A stretch of DNA of 14,023 nucleotides from Pseudomonadota bacterium (GCA_023433855.1 JAEYTV010000473.1:1-14023), one strand, 5' to 3'. Positions 1 to 8,377 are shown, counted from the stretch's first letter. Program-made: numbers and translations. The notes: a model not told the origin generated them from the sequence alone.

Positions 1-1705
1 CGTCCGGGGTGATCTCGATGGCATGCAGCCCGGATGTCATCTCACCGGCCTTCACGTCATAGCCGAGCGCCTTCAGGGGCTCGGCGAACCTCTCCGCTTC
101 CGTTCCGGCTTCGACCTCATAGGTGCCGAAGCGGTTGATGAGGTGAGGTTGCGCGACCACTTGCTCGATCGGCATGCTCCAGTCGACATACGCGATGAGC
201 GCCTGCGCCACATAACCGATGATCTGGCTGCCGCCGGGCGAACCGATGGCGAGAAGCGGCTTGCCATCCTTCATGACGATCGTCGGAGCCATGGAGGAGC
301 GGGGGCGCTTGCCGGGTTCAACGCGGTTGGCGACCGGCAGGCCACCGTCGCGGGTCTTGAACGAGAAATCGGTAAGCTCGTTGTTGAGCAGGAACCCGTT
401 TGTCATGAGGTGCGAGCCGAAGCCGCTTTCGATCGTGGTCGTCATCGAAACGACATTGCCGTCCCCGTCGACAATAACGAAATGACTGGTCGATGGCAGT
501 TCGATGGCCTCATCACGGCCAAAGAGCAGTGCGTGATCCCATTCTGGTTCGCCCGCCTTCACTTCATCGGGCCCAAGCGCCCTGTCGCCGTCAAGCAGCG
601 CCGCCCGCTTGCCGAGGTAGTCCTTGTCAAGCAGGCCCTTGATCGGCAGAGGCACGAAATCTGTGTCGGCCACATACCGTTCCCGGTCCGCGAAGGCGAG
701 GCGCTGTGCGTCGCCAATGATCCGCCAGCTTTCGACGTTCTGAGGACCGAGAGCCCTGACGTCGAAGTTCTCGATCATTCCAAGCGTCTGACCGATGGCA
801 ATTGCTCCAGACGAGGGTGGTCCCATGCCGCAGACCTCAAGAGCCCGATACTCAAAGCAGACCGGCTCGCGCTCCTTGACGCGATAGTTGGCCAGATCCG
901 CGATCGCAAGCACCCCGGGATTGTCGGTTGCTTCCCGCACCGTCCTGACGATCGCCTCCGCGATCGGCCCCTTGTAGAACGCGTCGGCACCTCCCGTAGC
1001 GATCTCGCGGAGGGTCTTGGCATAGTCTGGGTTCTTCAACAGAGTGCCTGCCTTCAGCGGCGCGCCCGAAGCATCATAGAAGTAGCTGCGCGGCCCGTCG
1101 TACTTCTTCAGCCGATCGCCCGCGGCCGCAACCAGGGAAGCAAGGCGAGGGGAGACGGTGAACCCTTCGGTCGCAAGCTTTTCCGCCTGTTCGAAAAGGC
1201 TCGCCCAGTCCGCCTTACCGAAACGCTGGTGGGCGGCCTCCAGGAGACGAACCGTGCCCGGGGTGCCGACCGAGCGTCCCCCGACCACGGCGTCCAGGAA
1301 CTTCAATGGTTGCCCTTGCTGATCGAGGAAGAGCTTCGGATTTGCTTCCATCGGCGCGGTCTCGCGACCGTCGAACGTGGTCAGTTTGCCCGATCCGGCA
1401 TCGTAGTAGACAAGGAATGCTCCGCCCCCGAGCCCGGAGCTCTGGGGCTCGACGAGGCCGAGAACGGCCTGGACGGCTACCATCGCGTCGATCGCATTGC
1501 CCCCGTTGGCGATGACGTCGCGCCCGGCATTGGCGGCCAATGGGTTAGCGGCCGCCACCATGAAGCGTTTCGCCTCGACCCGCGTCGCTGCGCCCAGTCC
1601 GCTGGCGCGTTCCGGCGCAACGGTGTCGGACGCTTGTTGAGCCCGGACGGAACCGGTCTCCATAAGAAGTAACGTGGCAACGAGGATGGTGAGTGTCGCG
1701 CGCAT
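1..1705 (-). CDS. ggt: Gamma-glutamyltransferase, periplasmic (C-terminus cut by window edge)
   Basis: The product hydrolyses gamma-glutamyl bonds of glutathione and related compounds or transfers the gamma-glutamyl group; it is normally a self-cleaving periplasmic enzyme. Reading the - strand from ATG at 1705 gives 568 codons without a stop, so only about the last 15-20 residues are missing. The N-terminus looks like a Sec signal peptide (MRATLTILVATLLL, likely cleavage after SVRA). The autoprocessing/nucleophile threonine is T406 in STSHFVIVD, followed by LLNNELTDFS, the RPRSSMAPTIV segment and the AIGSPGGSQII oxyanion/binding loop, all typical of the small subunit. A GGAG-type ribosome site precedes the ATG by 7 bases. 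It follows a diguanylate cyclase gene by 67 bases on the same strand and may be co-transcribed. The family assignment is secure; the substrate is inferred. Confidence 0.95.
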   Translation of the reverse strand, partial: MRATLTILVATLLLMETGSVRAQQASDTVAPERASGLGAATRVEAKRFMVAAANPLAANAGRDVIANGGNAIDAMVAVQAVLGLVEPQSSGLGGGAFLVYYDAGSGKLTTFDGRETAPMEANPKLFLDQQGQPLKFLDAVVGGRSVGTPGTVRLLEAAHQRFGKADWASLFEQAEKLATEGFTVSPRLASLVAAAGDRLKKYDGPRSYFYDASGAPLKAGTLLKNPDYAKTLREIATGGADAFYKGPIAEAIVRTVREATDNPGVLAIADLANYRVKEREPVCFEYRALEVCGMGPPSSGAIAIGQTLGMIENFDVRALGPQNVESWRIIGDAQRLAFADRERYVADTDFVPLPIKGLLDKDYLGKRAALLDGDRALGPDEVKAGEPEWDHALLFGRDEAIELPSTSHFVIVDGDGNVVSMTTTIESGFGSHLMTNGFLLNNELTDFSFKTRDGGLPVANRVEPGKRPRSSMAPTIVMKDGKPLLAIGSPGGSQIIGYVAQALIAYVDWSMPIEQVVAQPHLINRFGTYEVEAGTEAERFAEPLKALGYDVKAGEMTSGLHAIEITPD

Positions 1706-1772
1706 TTGGCTTCTCCGCAGCTTGTCCCGGAGAAACCAGTCTGGGGCCTCGCCCAGAGAAGGACAAGGCCTT
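1706..1772 (-). promoter_or_regulatory. Leader between cyclase gene and ggt with competing inverted repeats
   Basis: In the - strand transcript, the ggt ribosome site GGAGAA (1716-1711) can pair with TTCTCC (1734-1729) across a 12-base loop. That loop contains GGACAAG (1727-1721), which can instead pair with upstream CTTGTCC (1767-1761), enclosing a TCTGGG/CCCAGA hairpin (1757-1740). The pairings are visible in the sequence; that they regulate translation is only inference. Confidence 0.3.
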
Positions 1773-3065
1773 TCAGCGCCTCCCGAGCGCGACGAAGCGC
1801 TGAAGCGCCGCGACCTGATGGTCGATCCCTCTGTCGGCGACATTCTCTTCGTTCAGTGATCGGTCAACGGCAGGAACGATGGAGACTTCGCTACCGGTAT
1901 GCACGGCGCTGCGGTCTCGACCGCTTTCCTTGGCCGCATAAAGCGCACGATCGGCGGCGCTGAGCAGAAGGTCAAGATCGGCCTCATGCGCATTGGCGAT
2001 CGCGATACCGACGCTGACGGTGACCCGGAGGCTCTGGTCTCCGACTGGAATGCTCTGGCGCTTGACCGTAACGCGAACAGCCTCGGCGATACTGGCCGCT
2101 TCGATCGCGTCGCCGACTGCCAGAATGGAGGCGAACTCCTCTCCGCCCATCCGGGCGAACAGACCGCGGCCGCGCAACGCGCTTTCGCCGACCCGTGAGA
2201 ACGCGACAAGGACGGCGTCGCCCGCCTGGTGTCCGTGGCGGTCGTTGATCTGTTTGAAGCTGTCGAGATCGAAATGCAGAAGGGCAAGGAACGGCTTGTC
2301 TGTACGCCTCGCGGCGCGGAGACGGTGGAAGTGGTCGATGAGCCCGCGCCTGTTCAGGACGCTGGTCAGGGGATCCGCCAGCGCGAGCGCCTTCAGTTTG
2401 CCCTCGGCACGTTCGGTAAGCAGTTTGGCGCCCGCCATGATTGCTCCCATGAAGCAGAATGCTGCCGGAAAGAACAGCAGGGTCACGCTTGGGGCGTCCG
2501 CAAACGAGCTCGGACGGGTGACGAGGCTAAATATCACGCTGATCCCGCCGGCGAGGAACTGAATGGCGATCAAACCTGCCATAAACCGGCGCGTGGAGCG
2601 GGATGGGCCCTTGTCCCTCACGAGGAGGCCGATCATCATCGCATAACCGACCATGGCTGCCCCATTATAGAGGATGACGCGGTTCGCGAAACTATCACGC
2701 ACCGGATCAACGAACATGCCGGCGATCCAGAGCAGCGCCGGGATGGCGACGTAACCGTCGACGGGCTTCTCGTCGAACTGGAGCAGGCCCGTGATCCAGA
2801 GGCCAATCGCGACGAACAGCGTCAGGTTCGCAACTTCGATTGAGATGAAATCAGGTATGCTGCCGCGCGCGGCCAGCAGCGTCACGCCCAGTGCATGAAG
2901 ACCGAAGCCTGCGCCCCACGTAAGATAAAAGTTCTCGCGTTGATAAAACCATCGGGACATCAGCAGGACGGCGAGCGTCGTCGCTTCTGCAGACCAGATA
3001 ATCAGCCCTGTTGCAATATCCACCAACGCCCCCGCGGACCGATCACGGCCAGGAATAGCTTGCAT
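1773..3065 (-). CDS. Membrane-anchored diguanylate cyclase (GGDEF domain)
   Basis: The 430-aa product should make cyclic di-GMP from two GTP at the inner membrane. About seven hydrophobic segments lie at residues 14-36, 46-66, 73-95, 104-120, 129-149, 161-182 and 194-215, with no recognisable named sensor domain. The GGDEF domain follows at about 223-400: DPLTSVLNRRGL, DLDSFKQIND (metal/GTP binding, 266-275), GHQAGD and the active-site loop GGEEF at 307-311, then the YAAKESGRD end motif. The catalytic residues are intact, so activity is expected. The inhibitory I-site position reads RGRG (298-301) instead of RxxD, so classical product inhibition is probably absent. The start is uncertain: the ATG at 3065 sits just before the first membrane segment but has a weak ribosome site; a GTG at 3233 would add 56 unconvincing residues, and a GTG at residue 15 is also possible. 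Confidence 0.88.
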   Translation of the reverse strand: MQAIPGRDRSAGALVDIATGLIIWSAEATTLAVLLMSRWFYQRENFYLTWGAGFGLHALGVTLLAARGSIPDFISIEVANLTLFVAIGLWITGLLQFDEKPVDGYVAIPALLWIAGMFVDPVRDSFANRVILYNGAAMVGYAMMIGLLVRDKGPSRSTRRFMAGLIAIQFLAGGISVIFSLVTRPSSFADAPSVTLLFFPAAFCFMGAIMAGAKLLTERAEGKLKALALADPLTSVLNRRGLIDHFHRLRAARRTDKPFLALLHFDLDSFKQINDRHGHQAGDAVLVAFSRVGESALRGRGLFARMGGEEFASILAVGDAIEAASIAEAVRVTVKRQSIPVGDQSLRVTVSVGIAIANAHEADLDLLLSAADRALYAAKESGRDRSAVHTGSEVSIVPAVDRSLNEENVADRGIDHQVAALQRFVALGRR

Positions 3066-3368
3066 GAAATTCTTTAAGACCAGGTTGCCGAGCGAGCGGT
3101 CCTGGGCAACGGGTGCTTCTGTCGAAAAACTGTACGCCGGGTGCTGTCTGCTTGGCGACCGGCTTCGGCAAAGTCGAGCCAATCCGCATCCAGGTGGCCC
3201 TTGCAGCATAGGCCAGGGCAGGGAGACCTGCACATAGTGCCGGGATTAAGGATATCGGGTGCTCCGTCTTGAAGTACCGGGCGTTGACACTCTATGTAGG
3301 GGATGACCTAACCCATCTGATTCCGGAGCGCCTGGCTGCCTTCGGCAAGTGCTTGACAAAGGACGGAC
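3066..3368. other. Divergent intergenic region between the cyclase gene and clpP
   Basis: This 303-base gap separates the - strand cyclase from + strand clpP. The frame upstream of the cyclase stays open to 3233 but encodes a Pro/Arg/Ser-rich stretch without a domain or a good ribosome site. The clpP-proximal half holds the RpoH-like promoter candidate listed separately and the clpP ribosome site AAAGGA at 3358-3363. I see no RNA gene here. Confidence 0.6.
3268..3297 (+). promoter_or_regulatory. Candidate heat-shock (RpoH-type) promoter of clpP
   Basis: CTTGAAG (3268-3274), 15 bases, then CTCTATGT (3290-3297) compares with the RpoH consensus CTTGAAA-N11-16-CCCCATNT; five of the seven defined -10 bases match. 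The same bases also read as CTTGAA-N18-CTATGT, close to the rhizobial housekeeping form CTTGAC-N17-CTATAT, so either sigma factor could use it. Transcription would begin about 65 bases upstream of the clpP ATG. A TTGACA lies inside the spacer (3284-3289). Confidence 0.42.
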
Positions 3369-4001
3369 ATGAAAAATCCAGTTGATACCGCTATGGCCCT
3401 CGTGCCTATGGTCGTTGAACAGACCAATCGCGGTGAGCGCTCCTACGACATTTATTCGCGCCTCCTGAAGGAGCGGATCATATTCCTGACAGGTCCGGTA
3501 GAGGATCACATGGCGTCGCTGGTCTGCGCGCAGCTTCTGTTCCTCGAAGCCGAGAACCCCAAGAAGGAAATCGCACTCTACATCAATTCCCCCGGCGGGG
3601 TCGTGACCGCCGGCATGGCAATCTACGACACGATGCAGTTCATCAAGCCTGCGGTCTCCACGCTTTGCATCGGCCAGGCAGCGTCCATGGGGTCGCTTCT
3701 CCTGGCTGCTGGCGAGAAGGGCATGCGCGTTGCGACGCCGAACTCGCGCATCATGGTGCACCAGCCGTCGGGCGGCTTCCAGGGGCAGGCGTCGGACATC
3801 GAACGCCATGCGCGCGACATCCTGAAGATGAAACGGCGGCTCAACGAAGTCTACGTCAAGCACACGGGTCGCACCTACGAAGAAATCGAAAAGACCCTGG
3901 ACCGCGACCACTTCATGGATGCCGACGAGGCGCGCGAATGGGGCGTGATCGACAAGATCCTCACCTCCCGCCAGGAATTGGAAGGTGGCTCAGACGCCTG
4001 A
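3369..4001 (+). CDS. clpP: ATP-dependent Clp protease proteolytic subunit ClpP
   Basis: ClpP is the serine peptidase that forms the double-heptamer chamber of ClpXP/ClpAP in the cytoplasm. The 210-aa product has the full triad: S106 in GQAASMGS, H131 in IMVHQPSGG and D180 in LDRDHFM. The spacing (25 and 49 residues) is identical to E. coli ClpP (S111, H136, D185). The short N-terminal segment before LVPMVVEQT corresponds to the propeptide plus axial loop. AAAGGA at 3358-3363 is the ribosome site, 5 bases before ATG. clpX, encoding the partner unfoldase, starts 279 bases downstream, after a hairpin that contains the clpP stop codon. Alphaproteobacteria often have more than one clpP; the placement next to clpX marks this as the main housekeeping copy. 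Confidence 0.98.
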   Translation: MKNPVDTAMALVPMVVEQTNRGERSYDIYSRLLKERIIFLTGPVEDHMASLVCAQLLFLEAENPKKEIALYINSPGGVVTAGMAIYDTMQFIKPAVSTLCIGQAASMGSLLLAAGEKGMRVATPNSRIMVHQPSGGFQGQASDIERHARDILKMKRRLNEVYVKHTGRTYEEIEKTLDRDHFMDADEAREWGVIDKILTSRQELEGGSDA

Positions 4002-4009
4002 GCCACCTT
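3982..4009 (+). terminator. Hairpin overlapping the clpP stop codon (possible terminator or attenuator)
   Basis: A perfect 11-bp stem, AAGGTGGCTCA (3982-3992) pairing with TGAGCCACCTT (3999-4009), has a 6-base loop. The TGA stop of clpP is the first three bases of the 3' arm. Only two T residues end the stem and GCGC follows, so it is a poor intrinsic terminator; partial readthrough to clpX or a role in mRNA 3'-end stability are equally possible. Confidence 0.5.
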
Positions 4010-4280
4010 GCGCAGGCCTGTGCGATTCACCCCGATGTGACCGAAAAGGGGTTTCAAGTCGCAAGGAAAGCGCTATTAGTATCGATTAATGCTGTGTTGA
4101 ACTTTTGTGACATAGCATGCGTTTCTGGAGGGTTTCGTTGCCGCCGATCCCCGCGCCGAGGCGGATCGGTAGAGTACCCTTGGAGCAGGCGGCGCGTCGT
4201 CTTGAAGGCGTGCGCCGGCAGGCTGTAGAGTTGACCGCGACCGTTTCGGCGTGAGCGCGGAGTGCTGGAAGGAAAGTCAT
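4002..4280 (+). other. clpP-clpX intergenic leader
   Basis: No ORF with family features lies here. It holds the 3' arm of the clpP hairpin, a TTAA-N7-TTGA sequence (4086-4100) resembling a CtrA half-site pair, a 7-bp inverted repeat CCGATCC/GGATCGG (4144-4150 and 4163-4169), and a weak CTTGAA-N16-CTGTAG promoter-like match (4201-4228). These suggest clpX has its own promoter, but no single element is decisive. Confidence 0.4.
4267..4276 (+). promoter_or_regulatory. Ribosome-binding site fixing the clpX start
   Basis: GGAAGGAAAG ends 4 bases before ATG at 4281 and decides that start over an in-frame GTG at 4251, which would add ten residues that are not part of the ClpX family. Confidence 0.8.
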
Positions 4281-5558
4281 ATGAGCAAAGTCAGCGGCAG
4301 CAACGGCGGCGACTCCAAGAATACCTTGTACTGCTCTTTCTGCGGGAAGAGCCAGCACGAAGTCCGGAAACTGATTGCCGGGCCGACCGTGTTCATCTGC
4401 GATGAATGCGTGGAACTGTGCATGGACATCATCCGCGAAGAGAACAAGACCTCGATGGTCAAGTCGCGTGACGGCGTCCCGACGCCGCAGGACATCATCA
4501 AGGTCCTCGATGAATATGTGATCGGCCAGAAGCAGGCCAAGCGCATTCTGTCGGTGGCGGTCCACAACCACTACAAGCGTCTGGCGCATGCCTCCAAGGG
4601 GGGCGACGTGGAGCTTGCGAAGTCCAACATCATGCTGGTCGGCCCGACAGGCTGCGGCAAGACCTATCTTGCACAGACGCTCGCCCGCATCATCGACGTG
4701 CCGTTCACCATGGCTGACGCCACGACGCTGACGGAGGCCGGCTATGTAGGTGAGGATGTCGAAAACATCATCCTGAAGCTTTTGCAGGCTGCCGATTACA
4801 ACGTTGAGCGCGCACAACGCGGCATCGTTTATATCGATGAAGTGGACAAGATCTCGCGCAAGTCCGACAACCCGTCGATCACCCGTGACGTTTCCGGCGA
4901 AGGCGTGCAGCAGGCGCTGCTGAAGATCATGGAAGGTACGGTTGCCTCGGTGCCTCCGCAGGGCGGTCGCAAGCATCCTCAGCAGGAATTCCTGCAGGTG
5001 GATACGACCAACATCCTGTTCATCTGCGGCGGCGCCTTCGCAGGTCTGGACAAGATCATCTCCGCCCGCGGCGAGAAGACTTCGATCGGCTTCGGCGCCA
5101 CCGTTCGCGCACAGGATGAGCGGCGGGTCGGGGAGGTTCTGCGGGAACTCGAGCCCGAGGACCTGGTGAAGTTCGGCCTTATCCCCGAATTCATCGGTCG
5201 CTTGCCTGTTCTGGCAACCCTGGAAGACCTGGACGAGGATGCATTGATCCAGATCCTGTCCGAGCCCAAGAACGCGCTCGTCAAGCAATACCAGCGGCTG
5301 TTCGAGATGGAGGATGTCGAGCTCACCTTCCACGAAGATGCCCTTCGCGAGATCGCCAAGAAGGCAATCGTCCGCAAGACCGGTGCCCGCGGGCTTCGCT
5401 CGATCATGGAGAAGATCCTGCTCGACACCATGTTCGAACTGCCGGCGCTTGAAGGTGTGCGCGAGGTTGTCATCTCGGAAGAGGTGGTGCGGGGCACTGC
5501 CCGGCCTCTGTACATCTATGCCGATCGGCAGGAGGAAAAGGCGAACGTTTCCGCCTAG
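4281..5558 (+). CDS. clpX: Clp protease ATP-binding subunit ClpX
   Basis: ClpX is the hexameric AAA+ unfoldase that recognises degradation tags and threads substrates into ClpP; in alphaproteobacteria ClpXP also degrades cell-cycle regulators such as CtrA. The 425-aa product carries the N-terminal C4 zinc-binding domain (C18, C21, C40, C43), Walker A GPTGCGKT (121-128), the pore-1 loop GYVG (154-157), Walker B IVYIDE (182-187), the RKH pore loop (230-232), the ClpP-docking IGF loop (269-271), FIGR with a likely arginine finger at R307, and the sensor-2 GAR (368-370). All key residues are present and the length matches the family. It lies downstream of clpP, separated by a leader, and is closed by a strong terminator, so it can be expressed independently. 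Confidence 0.98.
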   Translation: MSKVSGSNGGDSKNTLYCSFCGKSQHEVRKLIAGPTVFICDECVELCMDIIREENKTSMVKSRDGVPTPQDIIKVLDEYVIGQKQAKRILSVAVHNHYKRLAHASKGGDVELAKSNIMLVGPTGCGKTYLAQTLARIIDVPFTMADATTLTEAGYVGEDVENIILKLLQAADYNVERAQRGIVYIDEVDKISRKSDNPSITRDVSGEGVQQALLKIMEGTVASVPPQGGRKHPQQEFLQVDTTNILFICGGAFAGLDKIISARGEKTSIGFGATVRAQDERRVGEVLRELEPEDLVKFGLIPEFIGRLPVLATLEDLDEDALIQILSEPKNALVKQYQRLFEMEDVELTFHEDALREIAKKAIVRKTGARGLRSIMEKILLDTMFELPALEGVREVVISEEVVRGTARPLYIYADRQEEKANVSA

Positions 5559-5582
5559 CATCGAGCTGCTTCGAGGACTTGG

Positions 5583-5611
5583 AAGGGGGCCACGTGGCCC
5601 CTTTCGTTTTT
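5583..5611 (+). terminator. Rho-independent terminator after clpX
   Basis: A palindromic stem centred at 5593/5594 (GGGGCCAC/GTGGCCCC, extended outward by a G-T and two A-T pairs) is followed by TTTCGTTTTT. It lies 25 bases after the clpX stop and separates clpX from lon. Confidence 0.87.
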
Positions 5612-5843
5612 CACCTTGTTTTTTTGGTTGGCTCTATCATTTTTTGCATCGCAAAGGATTGCACCCGGTGCGCCTTGCATTACGGTGCTGATCAGAAGAT
5701 CATCGTCGGACGAGTGCTTCGTCTGATGGATGCAGGCGAGGCGCATCACAGGCTCGCAGCCGGTTGTTCCACGAGCGGTGGCGTTTGAGTATCCGCCTTG
5801 TTATACGGATGTCACAATCCTCCCATGCGGCAGTTTGGCAAGG

Positions 5844-5872
5844 CTTGAAATCAATTTTCAAAAACTCCACTT
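5844..5872 (+). promoter_or_regulatory. Heat-shock (RpoH-type) promoter of lon
   Basis: CTTGAAA (5844-5850), a 14-base spacer and CTCCACTT (5865-5872) match CTTGAAA-N11-16-CCCCATNT perfectly at -35 and at five of the seven defined -10 bases. lon is a classical RpoH-regulon gene, which supports the reading. Transcription would start near 5878, giving a leader of about 80 bases. Confidence 0.62.
5845..5861. repeat. Inverted repeat overlapping the lon -35 element
   Basis: TTGAAA (5845-5850) and TTTCAA (5856-5861) form a perfect 6-bp inverted repeat with a 5-base spacer. It shares all but one base of the RpoH-like -35 element. It could be an operator or a by-product of the promoter sequence. Confidence 0.4.
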
Positions 5873-5956
5873 TGAGCGGGAGTGAGTGCCTGATGATTTG
5901 CCCTGAGGCTGTCCAGGTTACGTATCCCGGCAACGGGACGATGGAAAGGAAATGAA

Positions 5957-8377
5957 ATGACGAATTCTACGTCTGCGGCACCCGGCGGCGAAACCTATCC
6001 GGTGCTGCCGCTGCGCGACATCGTGGTGTTCCCGCACATGATCGTGCCTTTGTTCGTCGGGCGGGAGAAGTCGATTCGGGCGCTTGAAGAGGTCATGGGT
6101 TCCGACAAGCAGATCATGCTCGTCACCCAGATCAATGCAGCCGACGACGATCCGGAGCCCGCCGCTATCTACAAGGTCGGCACGGTTGCCAACGTCCTTC
6201 AGCTTCTGAAGCTGCCGGATGGTACGGTCAAGGTTCTGGTTGAGGGACGCGCGCGCGCCAAGATCGACCGGTACACGGATCGCGAGGAGTTCTATGAAGC
6301 AACCGCCGCGACTTTGGCGGAACCCGAAGAGGATCCGGTGGAGGTCGAAGCACTTTCGCGTTCGGTCGTCTCCGAGTTCGAGAACTACGTTAAGCTGAAC
6401 AAGAAGATCTCGCCGGAAGTGGTTGGCGCTGCAAGCCAGATCGAGGACTACTCGAAGCTGGCCGATACGGTCGCCTCGCACCTGTCGATCAAGATCACCG
6501 AGAAGCAGGAGATGCTGGAAACGGTGTCCGTCAAGCTGCGCCTTGAAAAGGCGCTCGGCTTCATGGAAGGCGAGATTTCCGTTCTGCAGGTGGAAAAGCG
6601 CATCCGCTCGCGCGTGAAGCGCCAGATGGAGAAGACCCAGCGCGAATACTACCTCAACGAACAGATGAAGGCGATCCAGAAGGAGCTCGGCGACGGCGAG
6701 GAAGGCCGTGACGAGATGGCCGAACTGGAAGAGCGCATCTCCAAGACGAAACTCTCCAAGGAAGCCCGTGAAAAGGCCGACGCCGAACTGAAGAAGCTGC
6801 GCCAGATGAGCCCGATGTCGGCGGAAGCCACCGTCGTGCGCAACTACCTCGACTGGCTGCTGGGCATTCCGTGGAACAAGAAGTCGAAGATCAAGGTCGA
6901 CCTCAACAACGCGGAGAAGATCCTCGATCAGGACCATTTCGGCCTCGACAAGGTCAAGGAACGGATCATTGAGTATCTGGCGGTTCAGGCTCGTGCCACC
7001 AAGATCAAAGGCCCGATCCTCTGCCTCGTGGGCCCTCCGGGTGTTGGTAAGACCTCGCTCGCCCAGTCGATCGCCAAGGCGACCGGCCGCGAGTACGTCC
7101 GCATGGCCTTGGGCGGCGTCCGGGACGAGGCCGAGATCCGCGGCCATCGGCGCACCTATATCGGCTCGATGCCGGGCAAGGTGATCCAGTCTATGAAGAA
7201 GGCGAAGAGGTCCAATCCGCTCTTCCTGCTCGACGAAATCGACAAGATGGGCATGGACTTCCGCGGAGACCCGTCCTCGGCGCTTCTCGAGGTGCTCGAC
7301 CCCGCGCAGAACTCGACCTTCATGGACCACTATCTGGAGGTCGAATACGACCTGTCGGACGTGATGTTCATCACCACGGCAAACACGCTGAACATCCCAG
7401 CACCCCTGATGGACCGCATGGAGATCATCCGGATTGCAGGCTACACGGAGGATGAAAAGCGCGAGATCGCCAAGCGGCACCTGCTGCCGAAGGCCATCAA
7501 GGAGCATGCGTTGCAGCCGAGCGAATTTTCGGTGAGCGACGACGCGTTGATGGCGATCATCCAGCAGTACACCCGCGAGGCCGGTGTCCGTAACTTCGAG
7601 CGCGAACTGATGAAGCTTGCCCGCAAGGCGGTGACCGAGATCATCAAGGGCAAGACCAAATCGGTCGATGTGACGGCTGCAAACATTCACGACTATCTCG
7701 GCGTTCCCCGCTTCCGCCATGGCGAAGCGGAGCGCGAGGACCAGGTTGGTGTGGTGACCGGTCTTGCCTGGACGGAGGTTGGCGGCGAACTGCTGACCAT
7801 CGAGGGCGTCATGATGCCCGGGAAGGGCCGTATGACGGTGACGGGCAACCTTAAGGAGGTCATGAAGGAGTCGATCTCCGCTGCCGCCTCCTATGTCCGC
7901 TCGCGGGCCGTGGATTTCGGCGTCGAGCCGCCGCGTTTCGACAAGTCGGACATTCACGTCCACGTGCCGGAAGGCGCTACTCCCAAGGATGGTCCGTCGG
8001 CGGGTGTCGCAATGGCGACCGCGATTGTCTCGATCATGACCGGCATCCCGGTCGACCGAAACGTCGCGATGACGGGTGAGATCACCCTGCGTGGCCGCGT
8101 CCTGCCGATCGGCGGTCTCAAGGAGAAGTTGCTCGCGGCGCTTCGCGGGGGCATCAAGAAGGTGCTGATCCCCGAGGAGAATGCCAAGGATCTGGCGGAT
8201 ATCCCGGACAACGTCAAAAACAACATGGAGATCGTGCCGGTTTCCCGCATGGAAGAGGTCATCCGGCATGCGCTTGTTCGTCAGCCGGAACCCATCGAAT
8301 GGGATGGCACGGTGGAGACGCCAGTGATCGCGACCGTTGAAGGTGTCGACGACGTCGCAGCGGCGATCGCCCACTGA
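5957..8377 (+). CDS. lon: ATP-dependent endopeptidase La (Lon)
   Basis: Lon is a homohexameric cytoplasmic protease that degrades misfolded proteins and selected regulators using a Ser-Lys dyad. The 806-aa product has the substrate-binding N domain from [15 protein letters not shown] (about 14-205), a helical/coiled segment containing [20 protein letters not shown], the AAA+ module with Walker A GPPGVGKT (359-366) and Walker [10 protein letters not shown] (D426, E427), and the C-terminal peptidase domain with catalytic S681 in [11 protein letters not shown] and K724 in [10 protein letters not shown]. The 43-residue dyad spacing equals that of E. coli Lon (S679, K722). GGA at 5948-5950 is 6 bases before the ATG. 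A strong terminator follows. The gene lies between clpX and hupB as in many proteobacteria and probably responds to heat shock through the upstream RpoH-like promoter. Confidence 0.98.
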   Translation: MTNSTSAAPGGETYPVLPLRDIVVFPHMIVPLFVGREKSIRALEEVMGSDKQIMLVTQINAADDDPEPAAIYKVGTVANVLQLLKLPDGTVKVLVEGRARAKIDRYTDREEFYEATAATLAEPEEDPVEVEALSRSVVSEFENYVKLNKKISPEVVGAASQIEDYSKLADTVASHLSIKITEKQEMLETVSVKLRLEKALGFMEGEISVLQVEKRIRSRVKRQMEKTQREYYLNEQMKAIQKELGDGEEGRDEMAELEERISKTKLSKEAREKADAELKKLRQMSPMSAEATVVRNYLDWLLGIPWNKKSKIKVDLNNAEKILDQDHFGLDKVKERIIEYLAVQARATKIKGPILCLVGPPGVGKTSLAQSIAKATGREYVRMALGGVRDEAEIRGHRRTYIGSMPGKVIQSMKKAKRSNPLFLLDEIDKMGMDFRGDPSSALLEVLDPAQNSTFMDHYLEVEYDLSDVMFITTANTLNIPAPLMDRMEIIRIAGYTEDEKREIAKRHLLPKAIKEHALQPSEFSVSDDALMAIIQQYTREAGVRNFERELMKLARKAVTEIIKGKTKSVDVTAANIHDYLGVPRFRHGEAEREDQVGVVTGLAWTEVGGELLTIEGVMMPGKGRMTVTGNLKEVMKESISAAASYVRSRAVDFGVEPPRFDKSDIHVHVPEGATPKDGPSAGVAMATAIVSIMTGIPVDRNVAMTGEITLRGRVLPIGGLKEKLLAALRGGIKKVLIPEENAKDLADIPDNVKNNMEIVPVSRMEEVIRHALVRQPEPIEWDGTVETPVIATVEGVDDVAAAIAH

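Larger units (their letters stand above)
5559..5956 (+). other. clpX-lon intergenic region
   Basis: No supported gene lies in these 398 bases. In order they hold the clpX terminator (5583-5611), T-runs at 5607-5611, 5619-5625 and 5640-5645, a possible stem GTCGGACGA/TCGTCTGAT with a 5-base loop (5705-5727, two G-T pairs), the RpoH-like lon promoter (5844-5872) and the lon ribosome site (AAAGGA near 5945-5950). A small RNA in 5640-5800 cannot be excluded: TTGCAT at 5675-5680 with GATCAT at 5698-5703 is a weak promoter match, but no clear terminator follows. Confidence 0.5.

Noticed and set aside
23..1672. 549-codon open frame on the + strand opposite ggt
   Set aside because: The - strand reads a complete gamma-glutamyltransferase with signal peptide and active site; the + frame has no family features.
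3353..3358. TTGACA just before clpP as a -35 element
   Set aside because: It overlaps the ribosome site and lies 10 bases from the ATG, leaving no room for a -10 and start site.
3246..3911. 221-codon - strand frame opposite clpP
   Set aside because: Shadow of clpP, which has its exact catalytic triad spacing.
4086..5561. 491-codon open frame on the - strand opposite clpX
   Set aside because: Antisense shadow of clpX with no recognisable domain or ribosome site.
5918..8374. 818-codon open frame on the - strand spanning all of lon
   Set aside because: It mirrors lon exactly, has an Arg/His/Asp-rich composition with no domain, and is the usual artefact of GC-biased third positions; lon has every catalytic motif.
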